In this document: positions 14,909 through 27,237 of the stretch, in pieces | Layout of the letters: every line of letters begins with the position of its first letter | Numbering within the stretch: position 1 is the first letter of the stretch | Assembly (NCBI GenBank): GCA_015501585.1 | Contig: JADNRY010000016.1 | Span: 248,001-312,000 of the forward strand | Direction of reading: 5' to 3' | Origin: Rhodocollybia butyracea | Lineage: Eukaryota > Basidiomycota > Agaricomycetes > Agaricales > Omphalotaceae | DNA: 64,000 nt | Position numbers and translations under genes: made by a program | The notes under the pieces: generated by a model | What the model saw: the letters and a program-made list of their open reading frames with translations, nothing else | The model's database searches: none | What the model was told of the DNA's origin: nothing

Positions 14909-16008
14909 ATGGATGTCAGCGACCTTCACCCGCCAGACGATTACAGCCATAGATTTTTCATTTGGCACGAATGGATTCAGGTATACAGACTGATTCTGTG
15001 AATTGATGTCTTTTTACAATGTTTTAGGCCAATGGACCACTCACTTCTGAAAACGTCTTTGAATATTTCACAACATCCATGTTTTATGATAAACAGAGTA
15101 ATAACCAAGTCTTACGCATGCAGACAATGCATACGGGTATGCCAGTTGTAAACGAGGCCGAAGAACTCAAGTAAGTCTGGCAAACGTTGAGTAGCGGACT
15201 CTGGACATAAACAATCAATGCAGGCGATTCACTGGCGTCGAATTTGCGGTTGTACACGCTCAGCCTCCCTCATTCTTTGTCATCCACAAACGTGAAAGGA
15301 TATCACCAGAAGAAGGTATGTGTACAAGATATTCTCCAAGCTCTTGTCCTCATCCTGTGTCTCAGTCAAGCCCCTCGCAGCTTTCTTCATCATGAACAGC
15401 CGAATATACCAGTCTCCTGATCTATATACCGTCTTATCGAATCGTCTGGTTGGTGTTACTCTTATCTCCTATCAATAACTCTCAACCATTGTCATCAGCT
15501 TACTTCTCTTTACTCCATCCAATCGACTTTGGAATCCTTGCGTACTCATCGACCTGATTATACTCCTCGAACCGGATTTGTATGGCCTGTTACCGACCCA
15601 TCGCTGGCTGAAGACGCTAGTAAAAACCAAGAAGAGTCGGCTTCCAATACAGCAGATAGCTTATCGGAGCCTTCAACTAAACAAAACTCTTCTAAACCAT
15701 CAGGAGTTCCCAAGAGACAGCAGAACAATTCTCTTCTAATGAACGCAATGCATGCAACAGCCGCACATTCTTCGGCTTCTTTGGCGTCCAGAGCTTTAGC
15801 TCCAAGAGCCGAAAGCGTGGTACCGGACCCAGTCGTAATGGTTTCTACCACCCGAAACTCTGCCACTCCAGCAATAGCCTCTCGGGTCCCAACACCAAAG
15901 CCAACCAATCCAGAGCCTCCACCAAGATCGGCACCTGGTGGTGGCAAGAAGAAAAGGAAACGTGCGTTCATCAGTTCTCCAAATAGATCACTGTTTTATG
16001 AATCTTGA
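14909..16008 (+). CDS. MED6: Mediator complex subunit 6
   Basis: Five exons (14909-14980, 15028-15170, 15224-15315, 15366-15448, 15499-16008). The conserved MED6 core is clear: FIWHEWIQANGPLTSENVF, EYFTTSMFYDKQSNNQV, FTGVEFAVVHAQPPSFFVI, the PLAAFFIMNSRIYQSPDLY stretch, and a helix SLYSIQSTLESL. MED6 is a head-module subunit of Mediator and acts in RNA polymerase II transcription in the nucleus. The C-terminal half is a Ser/Ala/Pro-rich tail ending in a basic GGGKKKRKRAF, longer than the core requires but ordinary for basidiomycetes. The start lies 50 bp from the remnant of F1 on the opposite strand. The 3' end converges with the AP-3 sigma gene (160 bp between stops). Confidence 0.92.
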
Positions 16009-16168
16009 CTATTACATAGGAACTATGGCCATGTCTCCAGAAAACACGTAGTATATATGTACAGATGAGTTTTGGTCTTACATGTCAGTGTAGGAATGTC
16101 CCAGAAGAGAACCAGTTGGTTGTGCAAGATTTTGGCCGCGTAATCCTAATCCCAATGTAGCCTACGAT

Positions 16169-16966
16169 TTATCGTGCTCCGACTCCGGTGAATTTGCCTG
16201 TAAGCCATCCGAGAGGTGTTTGATTCGATCCTCGAGGAGCTAAACCGCTGCCTAGAGCAAGGGGGTTCGCCGCAGCGTACGATTCCCTTCTAAGTCTTGC
16301 AGCCACTTGTACTGTAGAACACACATCCTAAGTTCGCATAACTTTGCTTTGGGGAGAGTATGCGAACGAACCTGCATCGTCAATTTCGTCCACATTGGTC
16401 TCGAGAACGAGACCGCCTTGTATGATTTCAGCTAGAATGTGATGCACCTAGTCATAGATGTAAGATCATGATCAGGGAATCCGAGTTATGACCTTGCCTC
16501 GTCGAAATGGAAAACAAGATCTAATTCGCAGACGTTTTCGAAAGCTCTATCTAGTGATTCGACAAACACCTTTACTGAATCATGAGCGAAAAGCATTCCA
16601 ACAGAAAAGTAACTTTCTACGCACCTGAATCAAGTCCAGAATGCCTAGCTCACTCTCGGCGCCGTCGATTACGAACACAAAGTAAAGCGTCGCATAACTC
16701 CGATACACGACGCGCCATCGCTCTCCTTCTTCATTTTGTGCAAGAAACGGTTCCAATTCTGGAGCATCCAGAAAATTACAAAGGCCAACAGGTCGCGAAT
16801 AGACGAGAGAGAATATCTTCTGAATTAGTGTTTGCAGAGAGAGGTGTACTGGGGTATAAAATTTGGTTAACCGAGGCACGCCGGAAGTGTTGACTGTAGT
16901 AGATGCATTAGATCATAGCACGAAGACTTTATAAAGAGCCTAACAGATCAGAACTGCGTGGATCAT
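16169..16966 (-). CDS. APS3: AP-3 adaptor complex sigma subunit
   Basis: About five exons on the minus strand. The order of motifs is that of sigma adaptins: MIHAVLIFNTSGVPRLTKFY at the N-terminus, ATLYFVFVIDGAESELGILD, VFVESLDRAFENVCELDLVF, and HHILAEIIQGGLVLETNVDE. The segment SELGILDLIQV and the C-terminal extension favour the AP-3 subunit over AP-1 and AP-2. AP-3 sorts cargo to the vacuole from endosome or Golgi. The first exon is only 22 bp (MIHAVLI plus one base), joined at a GTTAGG donor. The C-terminal tail is rich in Gly/Ala (ALGSGLAPRG) and ends GVGAR. The gene starts 84 bp downstream of the ECD stop, on the same strand. Confidence 0.9.
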
Positions 16967-17049
16967 GGTGAAAAGAAAGGCGCTTAATAATGCTTCTTTC
17001 AGCGCTTCAGAGTATTTACATCCATAAATGTTATACATTAAGTACCACT

Positions 17050-20021
17050 TCATCCATCTTTGGGCAATTGCCAACCAGGTTGCAGTCGACCCGCAAGATT
17101 ACCCACTGGCCCCGACAACCCCCCTTGACTTTTAAAACTCTCCAAGAAATTCTTGATCAGGTTGTAGTCTATATTCGCATCCCCAAGTCCATCCTCATCC
17201 ACATCCTCTCCCCTCTCCAGAACAGTCTTCAACTCGGCATCCATCGCTGCTTCGATATCCATGTCCTCGTCGCTGTCATCATCTGCAAATGATACTGCTT
17301 TGGTTTTGCCTTTTTCTTTGTTCTTGCCCTTGTCTTTAGTTGTAGTAGAAGGAGGTTTGTTTGCAGAACCTGACCCAGAACGATGAAGCTCAGCTTCCAT
17401 AGCTTTCATAACAGCTTCAAACGAGTCCAAGTTGGGGTTAGCAAATTGACCGCCAGCGCCATCCGTACTCCTCTCAGGGGGTTTTTCGACTGTCGGTAGT
17501 TCTATTGGAGGCGAGACGATGTTCGGTACAAATGCTGGAAAAATCGGACAACGCAAAGGTAATGAGCGTGTCGTCATAACAGAAAGTAACACAACGTACC
17601 TCCACGGGTCTTTCGCTCTTCTATAATCTCCTTCCACTGAGAATCAGATATGCCTAGAGCTTGTCGAGAAAACTCCAAAAACTCGTCCTCTTCCTCGCCC
17701 ATATCAACTTCAATGTCGCCCACCACCTGAGGTTTATCTTCCTCTGATTCGGAGTCTTCATCAAGGTTCTCCTCGTCAGTTTCGTCATCGGAATCCACAC
17801 CGTCGTAGGTGTCTCTTGGAAGGATGGGTTGTCGGGCAGGTTTACTGCTACCTTCTTGACTAGTCTTCACCTTCTCGGAATCGTTTTCGTTGTCCGCTAT
17901 CGATGGAGCGATTCTTTGAGAATTACTGTGGAAGGAAGCAGGCATCTTGCCATATTCCGATGGGTCCAGTTTGGGAACGAGATTATCCATGGCGGCTTGC
18001 CGTGCTTCGGGGTCATCTTCAGCTTGATCCACGTCCGAATCACTGTCGTCATCACCATCATCCATCTCTTCATCTGAGAACATTTCACTGAAAGTGCAAG
18101 GAATTAACGACAGACTGTAAATAGAGGAACGAAAAGGCTCACTCAGCGAATCTCGCGCCTTCCACGTCACCTTCACCTTCGATGAACTCTTCAACCTTGG
18201 AAGCTAAATCCCGCAGCTGGGAAGCTTGTGTCGATGCCGCATCTTGTGCAAGCGTTCCGTCAACATTCATTGCATCAGACTGTCTATTCTTATGACTGTT
18301 TCCTTGCAACATTTCTTCGAAATGGTCTGCATCAATGTTCAGCCACTCATCACTGTCTTCGTCCGCAATGGAAGGAGTAAATTCGTCTGGAGCTAGAGAG
18401 ATCGCCGAATTGATTAGCGTTGTGAAAGATGGACGGACTGCCGAACTGAAGTAGTAATTTAGTATGAGAAAAATAACCAAACATGGACTCACTCTTGTTT
18501 GCGAGTATTCACAAAAATGTCTGCAGCCTTGTCTTCTAGTTGATTCCAAAGCTGAGAGCCTTGCAGTTCGCCTTTGAAGTAGTCGGTGGTCAAGAGATTT
18601 TGAATGTAAGTGTTGTATTCGGGATTCCGACGTAATGCGTCCTTCCTTGCTTCATCCTGAGTTGAAGTGAGAACGAAAAATCGCATCGACAAAGACTGTC
18701 TTACCGATGCACGTAGACCTGCTGCAGAGGTATTCATACTACTACGACCTTTGTTCTCTTGATACAAGATTTCGAACCCTACCGCCTGAAAGGTATATTC
18801 AACTTGAGTTCAAATCGACGCGAGAGGACGGACTATTTTCATGCCAACATCCCTCCACCTCCATTCTCTGGTACCTTCTCTTTCGTTCCAGCGACCGAAT
18901 ATCTTCGGTGGATAAAATTTTTGCCCGGCCAGCTGCGCGTATGCCGTCCTGGTCATCTTAACGGTCGCCGGGACAAAGGTATGAGGAGGAAAGCGTGACA
19001 TACGATGAGCAGCCTGTATCGGATATTCGTATCAAAATGAGTAGGTAGGTGTAACTGAGTTACGTACGCGTAGTTGTCCTCCATCTCGAGTATAAAATGC
19101 TTCAACTGCTTTTTGGATGAGGGATGGATTTGAAGACAATGCTTTGGCGATATCTAAAGGGATGTACGCTTTTGTAGCATGAACGTGCTGTCGAGCAGCA
19201 GCGGGATACCTTGTAAAATTGATCACGAAATTCGATGAGATATAAAATAAGACTTACTCGGCGATCCGATTCCATACAACCTGTTCGACAGTAGTAGAAG
19301 CAAAAGTACTTATATGGGGATCCCGGACAAGTCTCAGCGCATCCTCGACGGCAAGAAAATCTTCCATTTCCGCTTCTTCCTCATCATCGCTGAGATTACC
19401 ATGCGGGAACGATTGTCTCGGACGAGGTTTTTTAGATGTTGCAGAGACGTGTGAGATATCAATGAGATGAAGGCGGGAGCTGTGAATCCAGACCTATTAA
19501 GAATCTAGTAAATGATTGATATTTTACTGACCACTAGAAACGCGTCGTACCCTATTCTCAGAGTTTGTCGGCTTCACCCATCTAGGCAGAGCTTCCGCAG
19601 CTTCGATTAAGAGGAATTGCCCATCTGAATCAGATACACTATGTGTAAAGCTCGGAATCCCAAAGTTGATCTATAATATACAACAACGAACCTGATAGCA
19701 ATATCCCATTTTGAGCTGATTTCCTTCAACAGCCATACTGTACACCATTCATCGTCTACGCAGTCGCCAACCCTCATACGCCCTTCAAGCATGTATTTTT
19801 TTTCCATCCGAATCTGGATCGGGTACAACTTTGACCTCAAAAGCGTCACGATGCCAAATAAAGTCGGATGGAAGAATATTTTCTGTGTGTGTTTGGATAC
19901 AGGTAGCGAGAGTTGTTGCAGAGGCATGATCAGCCAGTTCTGGAGGAAGAAAAATTGCATATTGTAGCGTGTCTTCGGAAATAGTGGGAATGTTGTTGAA
20001 AATCTCCATGAAAGAGGACAA
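17050..20021 (-). CDS. Ecdysoneless/SGT1-family protein
   Basis: A long minus-strand gene with many introns. Recognisable parts in order: TLQYAIFLPPELADHA and FIWHRDAFEVKVVPDPDSDG at the N-terminus, GRMRVGDCVDDEWCTVWLL, FLLIEAAEALPRWVKPTNSE, WIHSSRLHLIDISH, EQVVWNRIAEYP, AYIPLDIAKALSSNPSLIQK, and an acidic C-terminus ending NIDYNLIKNFLESFKSQGGL. This is the ECD (ecdysoneless, SGT1) family, linked to pre-mRNA splicing (Prp8 biogenesis) and transcription. Starts at 20021 and 20009 are in frame. After DPDSDG the frame breaks: the run of eight A (minus strand; T run 19796-19803) should hold seven to continue into YMLEGRMRVG. This is either a sequence error or a real frameshift in a conserved gene. 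Confidence 0.85.
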
Positions 20022-20077
20022 AAGAGTTAAATAAAGCCTGCGAACAATTGACTAAACAAGCTTCATCGTATGCCATC
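20022..20077. promoter_or_regulatory. 56-bp divergent promoter between ECD and VMA7
   Basis: Only 56 bases separate the start codons of the minus-strand ECD gene (20021) and the plus-strand VMA7 gene (20078). Both 5' UTRs and promoters must share or overlap this space, or lie within the coding region of the neighbour. No TATA box is obvious. Confidence 0.6.
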
Positions 20078-20652
20078 ATGAGCTCAAGTACTTCTTTCAA
20101 AGATAGGCAGCTGCTGGCAGTTATTGGTGATGAGGTACATATTATACGAACTAAGTCTTGATTCATCTAACTTCCTTGCTACTCCAGGACTCGATTACAG
20201 GCTTACTATTGGCGGGAGTTGGTCATGTCAACGAACAGCAAAAGAAGAACTTTTTGGTAGTGGACTCTAGTACGGAATTTTGCTATTTATCAGGATAACG
20301 ACTATAAACGCTATTGACCAGAGACCCAAGTTTCTCAAATCGAAGCTGCGTTTCAGGAGTTTACGGAGCGTAAGGACATTGCGATCCTACTAATAAATCA
20401 GCATGTAAGCAACAAAACCCACTGATATAGCCTCTGTTGAACATGGTATGCAGGTCGCAGAGAAGATCAGACCTACAGTGGACAAGTACCAACAAGCATT
20501 CCCCGCACTTTTAGAGATACCATCGAAAGACCATCCTTACGGTTTGGACCTCCTTTCTTTCATCTCAACGTCAGACTCACAAGTGTTTCCGAATAGACCC
20601 ATCGAAAGACTCTGTGCTCAAGCGTGTCCAGAAACTTTTTGGAGATCAATGA
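20078..20652 (+). CDS. VMA7: V-type proton ATPase subunit F
   Basis: Five exons (20078-20134, 20188-20269, 20322-20404, 20454-20541, 20597-20652) join without a break into 122 residues, the normal size for this subunit. Seen motifs: LLAVIGDEDSITGLLLAGVG, KKNFLVVDSKTQVSQIEAAF, KDIAILLINQHVAEKIRP, FPALLEIPSKDHPYDPSKD and the end VLKRVQKLFGDQ. Subunit F belongs to the central stalk of the V1 sector, which couples ATP hydrolysis to proton transport into vacuoles and other acidic compartments. Stops of this gene and TIM21 lie 133 bp apart, facing each other. Confidence 0.95.
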
Positions 20653-20785
20653 GGATCAAGGAGGTTTATCGTCAAGGAGCGAGGTTTTATACCACTTACA
20701 CCACACACAGATTACACTACTTGCTTTTAATACATCGGCATTCATGTAATTGGATAGATATGATATGTGTTAGGGAGGACCGATT

Positions 20786-22074
20786 TCACGAGTAACGTAG
20801 CACCATTACATCCTCCCTCACACCTGCTGTCCGTTCAACAAAGACTCTTATGGGGTTCCGTGAACGAGAATCTGGAAAGTAAAAAGTCAGCAGTGGGTGG
20901 CATCGGGTATAATCGACAGCGTACTTGGTATGTCCACGAGAATGTATCGACAGACGAAATAGCCATCATCGTTCTTGAAAACAGTATGGGAATGTTATAG
21001 CGCAATGAAGATAAGTACAACACACCCGGATAAATTCAGCGTGGGCCTCTCCATCTGTATAAAAAGTACTTGGTGACTCTGAACGAGTCTCCACAGGCTC
21101 ACTTCGAGTCTTCCTCAATGACGAGAATATACCGGTCCATTTTTGCGTATTGCTTTCCGGCGCTTTTGACTCGGTTGATATCGAGGGATCTGGGATTGAA
21201 GGAGCCTTTGCTGTCGGTGTACCACTAAGGTATTTGAACGACTGCACAAACTGATCCCAAGTCTTCGCTGAATGATCCTTCGTCCACTTTAAAAATTCAT
21301 CCAGGGTCAGTTCTGGGAGATGATCCACTGTTTGAGATATCCAATTCTTGGCAGAGTCATAATATGATAGATTGGAACGCTCTAATGAGCTGCCTTGAAC
21401 GTAAAACGTTATCATCATATGCTCCCGGCCATAGTTATCAAGGAATATCTGCGAAGTGACTTGATGTTGTCGTCCGCGGGGTCGTTCGCCTGATAGGCGT
21501 GTGGTGTGGAAGGATAATGGAGACCGTAAGTATTTCGCTACCTGGATCATCGTATCAGAAAGTTCGTGTACTTTTTAAAAAAAGGCCAGCCGAAAAACCT
21601 GGGGAGAGCGTTTTATTCGTTCGCAAGCGTCAGAGTACAACGTTGTAGGCGAGTTTTTGGAGAACAATTCGCTTGAGACGGCATATAAGAGCACAGCAGT
21701 GAGCCCTGCTCCAAATACAATGACCGCTAAATTTGTTGTTCGCGCTGTTGTACGCTTAACTGAAAAACAAGTCAAACCCTGGAAGCAAGTCTAGAAGAGC
21801 GCATACTCTTTCCCATCCCACTCAAGTCTTTCCATTTCTTGGGTTGTTCTTGGGCGAACGGTGACTCGTTCATGCCCATTTCGAAAGGTCCCACTTTCTG
21901 TTCTGGCCTAAGAGGATACTGTCTCGTGTCCAGTGACTGAGATAGTGTTGAAGGATGAAGAGGATCACGATGCGTAGCGTATTTTCTGCTGATACGAAGC
22001 ATGGATAACCGCGGTTTGGTTAGCCGCGATAGTGAGGGACATCGCGCGCAGGACCCGAAAAACAAGAAAGTCAT
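20786..22074 (-). CDS. TIM21: Mitochondrial import inner membrane translocase subunit Tim21
   Basis: Exons read from high to low coordinates. The N-terminus is basic (RISRKYATHR) and likely a mitochondrial presequence. A membrane span follows in TNLAVIVFGAGLTAVLLYAV, then the Tim21 core: LFSKNSPTTLYSDACERIK, VAKYLRSPLSFHTT, RPRGRQHQVTSQIFLDNYGR, EHMMITFYVQGSS, and the C-terminal DDGYFVCRYILVDIPN and IRVFVERTAGV. Tim21 links the TOM and TIM23 complexes in presequence import and helps respiratory-chain assembly. A low-complexity Ser/Pro/Lys insertion (about 60 residues, APSIPDPSISTESKAPES region) sits before the last exons. The start at 22074 is the Met of MTFLFFGS; a later Met (MLRISRK) would give a cleaner presequence and is a real alternative. 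Confidence 0.88.
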
Positions 22075-22328
22075 GGTGAAACTAAAGCAAGAAATACCGA
22101 GACGACAGTCTCCTTTCACGTGCTACTAACCTAAGCGTTTACCACGGCGAACTTGAACGTTTTTAAATTGATTCAAATATACACAGCACAATGGCCACTC
22201 AAAAGCTCAAAAGTAAGAAACAGGCTTGAAACAAATGCTTATAATCACAGAACACTAGAATCTTGACAATATCGATACAAAGATAGAAAGCCAGTTATAG
22301 TACAACACCAAACGCGTCTTAGCTTCTT

Positions 22329-22810
<482 letters not shown>

Positions 22811-22876
22811 CTAAAGAAAAAGATGTCAACACCATAATCTCAACATCGACGACAGCGAAAAGCATTGGAAAGAGAC

Positions 22877-24861
22877 GGGGTGTGATGGCGTAGGGAGTTA
22901 TCATAACAATCCGCTATTGTACAGTAGCGCAATAAAAGCGCAATATTTCATCTGACTTTGATGTAGTAGTACAGAGATCTCTCGGGTACCGGAAAGCTGG
23001 TACCGAGATCACGCGTATGCCGCCTCGAATATCGCAGCCTCCTGAACACTGTTTCTTGCTCAACTCCAGCACTCCCTCACTCTCTGGTAGCTTTCGCGCC
23101 GTTATAAACTTTACATACTTGCCTCATAACTGTAAATGCCCTTATGTACAAGGTTGTGTACATAAGGGCATGCACAGTGACCCGCCGTACAGATAAGTTG
23201 TTGCATCGTCTTCTCCAATATACATAAGTGGTTACAAACAAACAAACTCTCTCGAACGTTCAAACCACTGTTTGGCTTTGAGAGTGTGGCCTATAAGACA
23301 CAAGAGGCTACCATCTCATCTTCAATAGTTGCAGTTAATAGATGATATACTGCTCACATATTGTAAGTATCCAGGAGCTTGAAATGTATAGCAGTCACGG
23401 GGCCCTCTATGTAACATATAGGGCTAGTATTATCTAGTGGTTGTGCTGAACGATGAGGAGAGCTGTGGATGGAATCGTGGGAACGTACCGGAAAAGGTTG
23501 CCGGTGCTCCCGCTCGTTGTTCCAAACGGTGAGCAGAGGGAGGGGATAATTTCCGATTAGGAGCGAACATCGCGGAAGCTTATGGGGAGGTGTAATCGTT
23601 CCTTCTCGAGTGAGATTTACATAAAAATATACCCCAAGGAGCTTGAAATACTCTTTCGTAAAGATGTGCAGTAAAAGTCGTATTCACTAGCCAAAACAGT
23701 TTGCTCCAGAAGGAACGAGTTTACTTACGGGCTTGATATAGTGGTAATAGACTTTCGCATGCTATATCAACATAATATGGCAAAATTAGAATTATTTACC
23801 AACTTCAACAGTCTCAAGAGGGTAATAGGTCTTCAAGGATCAAACCAAGTGCAACGACTTGGATGAATGTAAGTAAGGTCATGTTAAGATTGTCAGACCA
23901 CTCCAGTAGAGCCAATTCTAATGTGTAATAAAGGACTATTATAGATTGTCTCATTGTCCAAACATGATGACCATAGTACAAGTTGTTCCTTCTTGAGCTC
24001 GCTGTTTTGCCTAGTGAATACGACTTTTACTGCATCTCTTTACAAAGGGGAGGATATTTCAAGAACCTTGTGGTATATTTGTATGCAAATTTTGCTCTAA
24101 AAAAAACGATTGCACCTTTGCATGAGCTTCCGTGATGTCCGCTTTTAATCAGAAATGATCCCCTCCCTCTGCTCACCGTTTGGAACAACGAGCGGAAGCC
24201 CCGGCAAACTTTTCCGGTACATTCCCACATTTCAATTCGCGGCTCTCCTCGTCGTTCACCATGACCGCAAGGGATATTTGGCCCTATAAACTACATAGAG
24301 GGCCTCCATAGCCTCTATACATTGTAAAATACTAGATACTTACACCATGCAAGCCATAGATGATCTATTAACTGCAACTATTGATGACGAGATGGTGAGA
24401 CAAGCAAGAGGGCAATAAGGAAAACTCCAGTGGGTGGTATACTAGGGTCGTTCAAAGCTGGAGCAGCGTCGCTGACATTGAGGGTTCAAGCATCTGATAC
24501 TTCCATATGGAGAGCCTGTACCATAGTGCTCTTCAGGAAGCTCAAGTCCATCTACTGTATGCCTTTGCTTCTCTGGCACTGTTTCTCACAATTTTTCAAG
24601 TCATGAGATATGTATGGGTTATAACAACATGAAGTTCATATAAAGTTACAAGGAATGGAGCACTGGACTGGGGCAGAAGATAGTTTGCTCGGGAGGCGGC
24701 GCAAATTAAAGCGCGTATGTTCGGGACGGCTTACGCGTGATCTCGGTACCATCGGTACCCGAGAGATCTCTGTACATCAAAGTCAGACGAAATATAGCGC
24801 TTTTATTGCGCTACTGTACAATAGCGGATTGTTATGATAACTCCCTACGCCATCACACCCC
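22877..24861. mobile_element. Foldback-type transposable element, long imperfect inverted repeats
   Basis: The two ends are inverted copies: GGGGTGTGATGGCGTAGGG at 22877 reads outward the same as the complement of 24843-24861. The match continues inwards through the GCGCAATAAAAGCGC region, the GTACCGAGATCACGCGTA region, the GTGAGCAGAGGGAGGGGAT region (23530 and 24158) and the AAAAGTCGTATTCACTAG region (23673 and 24014). Arms are about 830-860 bp and enclose about 300 bp. There is no open frame that looks like a transposase, so it is non-autonomous. I saw no clear target-site duplication. Confidence 0.85.
23137..23170. repeat. Perfect 14-bp hairpin inside the foldback arm
   Basis: TGCCCTTATGTACA (23137-23150) and TGTACATAAGGGCA (23157-23170) are exact inverted copies around a 6-base loop. 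It lies within the left arm of the foldback element. Confidence 0.85.
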
Positions 24862-25431
24862 CCATGTCAAAGGCTACTATATAGGTCTACTGGGCGTATG
24901 AGGTGAGTATTGCCTCGGACAACCAGTTGAAAGGCCTCAAACGATTTCTAATTCTAACCCTAGTCTCAATGCTTAGTCTAGGCAGTGGGTACCCGGTTCC
25001 TCTCCACCTGAGACTGTGTTTCTACTTTGCGACAATAAATCATTAATAAATTAATGAAGACTGGAGTTGAGGTTCTGTATGTCGTATCTATTAGCTTTCT
25101 GGAAGATGGAAGATATCCCCCCGATATATCGGCCGAGCGTACATCCCCAATGTATCCCCGATTTATTCCCCCAAAAAATTCTCAACTTGGCGTTTTATCA
25201 GTAAAGGCGGGCTAAAATCAGTTTTATGACTGAAAAAACCATATCTCATTGCAGTATACTGTAATCCTGCAAATTGTAACTCTTATAGTAATAATAACTT
25301 ATACAGGCCACGGTACTGGCTCTTCATTTGCCGATAGAGCGCAAAAGATTTTCGGCCCGCTGTAAATCCGATCAGTAAATTAGTTCAAAATCAAAGTTTT
25401 TGACCTTACCTGAGGCTACCAGGCCTTCACC
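24862..25431. other. Gap between the foldback element and BIO2
   Basis: About 570 bp without a gene. I searched the minus strand for the missing H3 first exon and did not find it. The right part must hold the BIO2 promoter. A pyrimidine/ATC-rich stretch (ATCCCC, GATATATCGG) near 25115-25165 is the only visible structure. Confidence 0.5.
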
Positions 25432-26994
25432 ATGTTTCGTTCCCTTGCTGCCCAGAAATCTCTACCAGTTCGTCGCTACCTGGCCACTCATGCTTCAATT
25501 CCGTCGGCGAGCACTGCAATCACTCGTCACGATTGGACGCGACATGAAATTCAAGATTTGTACGAATCTCCTTTGATGGATCTCGTCTTTCAGGCGGCTT
25601 CAGTCCACAGAAAGTTCCAGAGTCCCAACAAAATACAGCTCTGCACCCTCATGAACATTAAAAGTCCGTCATATCTATCTTTTAGTCGAACATCTGGCTC
25701 ATCTTTCGTTAGCTGGAGGTTGCACTGAAGACTGTGAGCCCGCTGTCGATGAATCTAAGCATATATCCTGATGGTACGAGATAGGCTCATACTGTTCTCA
25801 GTCATCTCGCTACTCTACGCCGACAAAAGCTTCACGATTACTGGAGATTGAACCAGTCCTAGAAGCTGCTCGTAAGGCAAAGGAAAATGGAAGTACTCGA
25901 TTCTGTATGGGTGCCGCATGGAGAGACCTGGCAGGACGTAAACGAGGGTTTGAAAGAATTCTCGAGATGGTTCGGGAAGTCCGAGGAATGGGAATGGAGG
26001 TTTGCACAACGTTGGGCATGTTATCACCAGATCAAGCACGACAGTTGAAAGAAGCGTAAGCAGATTCGTTACTCGCCCATCCTTAATTGTTAACTGATGG
26101 GCTTGTAGAGGTTTGACAGCTTATAACCATAATCTGGATACATCGAGGGAATTCTATCCCCAGGTGATAATGATTCGCATTTTTTGCTGAGATTTACTGA
26201 TAATCTGTGTTCAGGTTATCACCAGTCGCTCGTATGATGAACGTCTAAGTACTATCGACGCTGTGCGCGATGCTGGCATCAGCGTGTGCTCCGGTGGTAT
26301 TTTGGGACTCGGAGAAAAGGATGAAGACGAGTAGGTTTAATCTGGGAAGTTTCAAAGTAAGCGTTATACGTGCATGATTGCAACTTTCGTTTTGACTTGC
26401 ATTCATTCAGCATGCCAGAACATCCGGAGTCGTTCCCCGTCAACGCTCTCGTACCGATAGCCGGGACCCCTCTTGAAAAGAACGAGGCCAGTTAATGAAT
26501 AAACCCGGGTTATGGGATTCTTCTCATCGTGATTGATTTTTACAGCCTGTTTCATACCACACGCTCGTCCGCACCATTGCTACTGCGCGTATCGTTCTTC
26601 CGACAACGATTATCCGACTTGCCGCAGGGCGAAACACGATGGCAGAGTCGGAGCAGGCAATGTGCTTCATGGCTGGCGCGAATGCCGTCTTCACTGGAGA
26701 ACAAATGCTCACTACGCCATGTAAGTCGCTATATCTAGTATAGACTGGTCTGATTGACATTTTCGGCTCGTGCGACAGGTTCTCCTTGGGATGAGGTAAA
26801 TTGAAATTCTGTTGAATGAGCGATTCAATGTTCACAAAGAATTTTTCTAGGACAAGGCAATGATGGATCGATGGGGCTTGGAAGGAATGCAAAGCTTCGA
26901 ACAAGACAACGTCGCTCGTAAGGAACGGTCTGCTACAGATCTTCCCAAAGAAGTTCACGCGAAGGAAGACGCGAGTGCTGTACCCAGTGTTTAA
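25432..26994 (+). CDS. BIO2: Biotin synthase (radical SAM), with a suspected frame lesion
   Basis: The N-terminus ([20 protein letters not shown]) is a likely mitochondrial presequence. Core motifs: [10 protein letters not shown], a 21-bp exon 25713-25733, then [18 protein letters not shown] with the CxxxCxxC iron-sulfur triad, [81 protein letters not shown], then [18 protein letters not shown] and [20 protein letters not shown]. The enzyme inserts sulfur into dethiobiotin. After KDED the frame runs into TAG at 26331-26334. The expected [13 protein letters not shown] is all present, one base out of frame, as if one C of GACCGA were lost. An intron from 26331 to the acceptor before ATGCCAGAA would avoid the stop but delete nine conserved residues. 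The next intron appears to begin GC (after KNE). Confidence 0.88.
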
Positions 26995-27004
26995 CAGTCA
27001 GAGG

Positions 27005-27237
27005 TCAGCCGTTCGCTCTACCCATAGACTCAATATTAATGCTATAATTTGTACAGATGAAGTTGTTGAACTACTAGAATTGTATTTTGTTTCAATAGAG
27101 CCAAACGTGGATGTATCATGAATCTCCTGGAGTGTGTGTGAACTGTCGTTTTGAGCGAAAATATGGCCAAACTTCTCTTCGAGTGCTCGAATCACGTCAC
27201 GTCCAGATCTGAGTGCTTTTCTTCGAACAGTGTTCAT
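27005..27237 (-). CDS. Small conserved-looking hypothetical protein
   Basis: Open frame starting MNTVRRKALRSGRDVIRALE. A short intron (GTACAA...TTGAG) near 27015-27060 would give the ending TTSSSMGRANG; without it the frame ends at 26998. The protein has about 70 residues: a basic, helical N-terminus, then a Ser-rich tail. No domain is recognised. Its 3' end meets that of BIO2 (about 10 bp between stops), and it starts about 90 bp from the divergent exonuclease-like gene at 27324. The tidy spacing supports a real gene; function unknown. Confidence 0.4.

Noticed and set aside
15558..15971. Minus-strand frame of 137 residues
   Set aside because: Shadow of the MED6 C-terminal exon; the Ser/Ala/Pro-rich tail leaves the antisense strand open.
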